Below are positions 13,092 through 14,292 of a stretch of 14,292 nt of DNA, one piece after another. This stretch comes from DASRHG01 sp035650655 (GTDB taxonomy: Bacteria > Desulfobacterota > Binatia > DP-6), in the NCBI GenBank assembly GCA_035650655.1, contig DASRHG010000026.1, positions 1-14,292 of the forward strand. Reading direction: 5' to 3'. Every line of letters starts with the position of its first letter. Position 1 is the first letter of the stretch. Both the position numbers and the translations under genes were made by a program. The notes beneath the pieces were generated by a model that did not search any database, was not told where the DNA came from, and saw only the letters and a program-made list of their open reading frames with translations.

Positions 13092-13493
13092 TCAACCGAC
13101 GTCCGGTGGCGGCGGGAGGACGTGCTCGACGAAGAAGCGGAGCACGTCCGACGGCGCGATGATCCCGACGAGGCGCGCTTCGCGCACGACGAGGACGTGG
13201 TCGATCGCAGCCTCGCGCATGACCCGCATCACCTCGTCCGTCGTGTCGAACTCGTCCACGACGACGGGCGTCTTCATGATGTCGCGCGCCTTCGCGTGCG
13301 GTCCGAGGCGCCCGAGGAGCGCGCTCACGACCTCACCCTCGCTGACGTAGCCGAGCACCCGATCGGCACCGTCGACGACCGGCACGCCGCCGAACCGTCC
13401 GGCGACGAGCGTGCGCGCGATCGTCTCGAGCGGCGTGTCGGGTGACACCGCCGTCACGCGCTCGGTCATCACGTTGCGCGCGTGGCCCTTCAC
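13092..13493 (-). CDS. Tandem CBS-domain protein
   Basis: 133 residues made almost entirely of two CBS domains forming one Bateman module: CBS1 about 8-58 (VMTERVTAVSPDTPLETIA, GGVPVVDGADRVLGYVSEGE) and CBS2 about 71-125 (DIMKTPVVVDEFDTTDEVM, HVLVVREARLVGIIAPSDVL). Such modules bind adenine nucleotides (AMP, ATP, sometimes SAM) and act as energy sensors or regulators of partner proteins; there is no fused catalytic domain. The start is GTG 13493; the internal ATG 13469 would remove the first strand. It heads the six-gene unit, 44 bases before gmhA. Given a SAM-cleaving enzyme in the same unit, adenosyl-ligand sensing is conceivable but not shown. Confidence 0.9.
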   Translation of the reverse strand: MKGHARNVMTERVTAVSPDTPLETIARTLVAGRFGGVPVVDGADRVLGYVSEGEVVSALLGRLGPHAKARDIMKTPVVVDEFDTTDEVMRVMREAAIDHVLVVREARLVGIIAPSDVLRFFVEHVLPPPPDVG

Positions 13494-13500
13494 AGCGGCG

Positions 13501-13530
13501 CTCGTACTCGAACCCGATGCACGAGGTCAA
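13501..13530 (-). promoter_or_regulatory. Weak promoter candidate for the six-gene operon
   Basis: On the minus strand TTGACC (13525-13530, five of six to TTGACA), an 18-base spacer and TACGAG (13501-13506, three of six). Initiation would fall at about 13493-13495, which would make the CBS message leaderless at GTG 13493; no Shine-Dalgarno is seen there. The -10 match is poor. Confidence 0.28.
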
Positions 13531-13560
13531 TGCGGGGATGGTTGCGCCGGCGCCCCCCGA

Positions 13561-13589
13561 TTGCGGTCCGCGCGGCTGTACGCTAGGGT
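13561..13589 (+). promoter_or_regulatory. Putative promoter of tRNA-Gly
   Basis: TTGCGG (13561-13566), a 17-base spacer and TAGGGT (13584-13589). Initiation near 13597 would place the mature tRNA 5' end about four bases downstream. Hexamer matches are weak; geometry supports the call. Confidence 0.35.
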
Positions 13590-13600
13590 TCGTCGCCTCT

Positions 13601-13672
<72 letters not shown>

Positions 13673-13978
13673 CTCGTGAAGTCGAGCAGTTAGCGCCCTC
13701 CCGCTACGAGCCGCGCGCCGGCGGTGGCAGTTTGGTGGCACTTCGATCCGTTGAAGTGGGCCAGTCGGCGTCTCGCGTCGGACACGCAGGCGCCTTGAGG
13801 AGTTGCTCAGCGTAGAGGAAGATCCGGGCTGTCCGGGTCGGCACGTGCACTTCGCCCTCTCTACTCAAAACTCGTTGGACAGTTGGACGCCCGTGCACTT
13901 CCCCTGTTCCCATCGGCCTTTCCCGTCGGCCTGACGTTGGACGCGCGCCCGCGTCCCGCTTGTCCCGGTCGCGGGCGG
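13673..13978. other. Repeat-rich spacer between tRNA-Gly and the right-edge gene, possible attachment region
   Basis: About 300 bases with no gene I recognise. Short direct repeats are dense: GGTGGCA at 13723 and 13734 (11-base period); CGTGCACTTC at 13844 and 13892; GTTGGAC at 13874, 13882 and 13936; TCGGCCT at 13913 and 13926 (13-base period). A hairpin, CACTTC/GAAGTG with an eight-base loop, lies at 13739-13758 without a T run. A 69-codon minus-strand frame (13704-13913, ATG with AAAGG upstream) is open but resembles nothing familiar. CCCGGTCGC near 13964 repeats nine bases of the tRNA 3' end. The layout suits recombinase arm sites beside a tRNA attachment site, but no recombinase gene is in view. 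Confidence 0.4.
13739..13758. repeat. Short inverted repeat downstream of tRNA-Gly
   Basis: CACTTC (13739-13744) and GAAGTG (13753-13758) around GATCCGTT. The six-bp stem lies about 65 bases after the tRNA. No T run follows, so termination of the tRNA transcript is doubtful; a recombinase or accessory-factor site is an alternative. Confidence 0.35.
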
Positions 13979-14292
13979 TTACGGCGCCGAATTGACGGCA
14001 TAGCGCCCGCTTTGCGGATCATGAACCAGCGTGCCACCCTGGACGAGCACATCAAGCCGGTGGCGGACCAGCGAGACGGGTTGCCCCACCCGCGCCGCCC
14101 ATTCCTCGGCCGTGACACCCTGGGGCCCCATCTTCGAGAAGTCCGAGATGAACTCCTTGAAACACTCGGTCCACCGCGGCGCCGGGACCCCGTAGAAGAA
14201 TCCTTCCACCTCCTCCACCTCGGGGAGTGGAAGGAGCTCATCTGGCAGCGGGCCCGTTCGGCGGAGGCATCGCTTGCCCTTCAGCCTCTTCT
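13979..14292 (-). CDS. C-terminal end of an unrecognised protein with a winged-helix-like tail (5' end outside window)
   Basis: The frame ends at TAA (13979-13981) and stays open to the window edge, giving about 104 residues of C-terminus; GTG 14218 is an in-frame codon but protein-like sequence continues upstream of it (KRLKGKRCLRRTGPLPDELL, then LPEVEEVEGFFYG). Visible parts: an acidic/aromatic linker, WTECFKEFISDF, then TAEEWAARVGQPVSLVRHRL and GGTLVHDPQSGRYAV, which read as two helices plus a wing of a winged-helix domain. Such tails occur in replication initiators, primases and regulators on mobile elements, but no family can be named from this part. It points toward the tRNA-Gly 3' end, and its codon use looks less GC-extreme than the neighbours. 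Confidence 0.6.
   Translation of the reverse strand, partial: KRLKGKRCLRRTGPLPDELLPLPEVEEVEGFFYGVPAPRWTECFKEFISDFSKMGPQGVTAEEWAARVGQPVSLVRHRLDVLVQGGTLVHDPQSGRYAVNSAP

Noticed and set aside
13704..13913. A 69-codon minus-strand frame with ATG and AAAGG upstream, considered as a small gene or integrase tail
   Set aside because: No recognisable motif, and it spans the direct-repeat cluster. An adjacent frame reads KCHQTAT, faintly like tails of tRNA-targeting integrases, but this is too short to support.
13673..13978. CRISPR array in the repeat-rich spacer
   Set aside because: Repeats are 7-10 bases, of several types and unevenly spaced; no repeat-spacer periodicity and no cas genes.
13979..14218. 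GTG 14218 as the start of the right-edge gene (79 residues)
   Set aside because: The frame stays open and protein-like to the window edge, so the start is most likely outside the window.

Overview
The window is a roughly 14.3 kb, very GC-rich stretch of a bacterial chromosome. GTG starts are frequent, and a gmhA-type phosphoheptose isomerase points to a Gram-negative cell with heptose-containing surface glycans. Gene content and coding style suggest an uncultured soil or subsurface lineage of the deltaproteobacterial, Binatota, Rokubacteria or Methylomirabilota kind. That placement is impression only; no marker gene here fixes the taxon. Most of the window looks like core metabolism. Only the last 600 bases or so look accessory.

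Layout, left to right. (1) Bases 1-1164, plus strand: the C-terminal half of a YyaL/SPATA20-type thioredoxin-domain protein. (2) Bases 1185-4757, minus strand: a compact four-gene unit read right to left, consisting of a FIST sensory-domain protein, a coiled-coil repeat protein, a glyoxalase II-like metallohydrolase and an enoyl-CoA hydratase-family protein. A plausible sigma70-type promoter lies just upstream (4827-4855). (3) Bases 4884-7528, minus strand: a small exported protein, the 23S rRNA methyltransferase RlmE and a secreted or anchored M20 metallopeptidase. (4) Bases 7662-9371: a stand-alone 2-oxoacid dehydrogenase E2 catalytic domain on the plus strand, divergent from the small exported protein across a promoter region with a perfect 16-bp palindrome; a YfiH/LACC1-type purine nucleoside enzyme on the minus strand; and a 50-residue pseudopilin-like ORF on the plus strand. 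(5) Bases 9377-13493, minus strand: six genes (CBS pair, gmhA, a deoxyhypusine-synthase-like protein, SAM hydroxide adenosyltransferase, site-2-protease homologue, dCMP deaminase). From gmhA onward every junction overlaps by 1 or 4 bases. (6) Bases 13601-13672: tRNA-Gly(CCC). Its 3' end faces a repeat-rich 300-base spacer and the end of an unrecognised winged-helix gene that runs off the window. This looks like the edge of an element inserted at the tRNA.

How the genes may work together. The SAM hydroxide adenosyltransferase releases adenosine, PgeF/YfiH enzymes consume adenosine and dCMP deaminase feeds dTMP synthesis, so a nucleoside theme surrounds the GmhA step. The FIST operon pairs a small-ligand sensor with a scaffold-like coiled coil and two small-molecule enzymes; its joint role is unknown. 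The strongest candidates for something undescribed are the FIST/coiled-coil operon, the DHS-like protein inside the overlapping six-gene operon, and the tRNA-linked region at the right edge.
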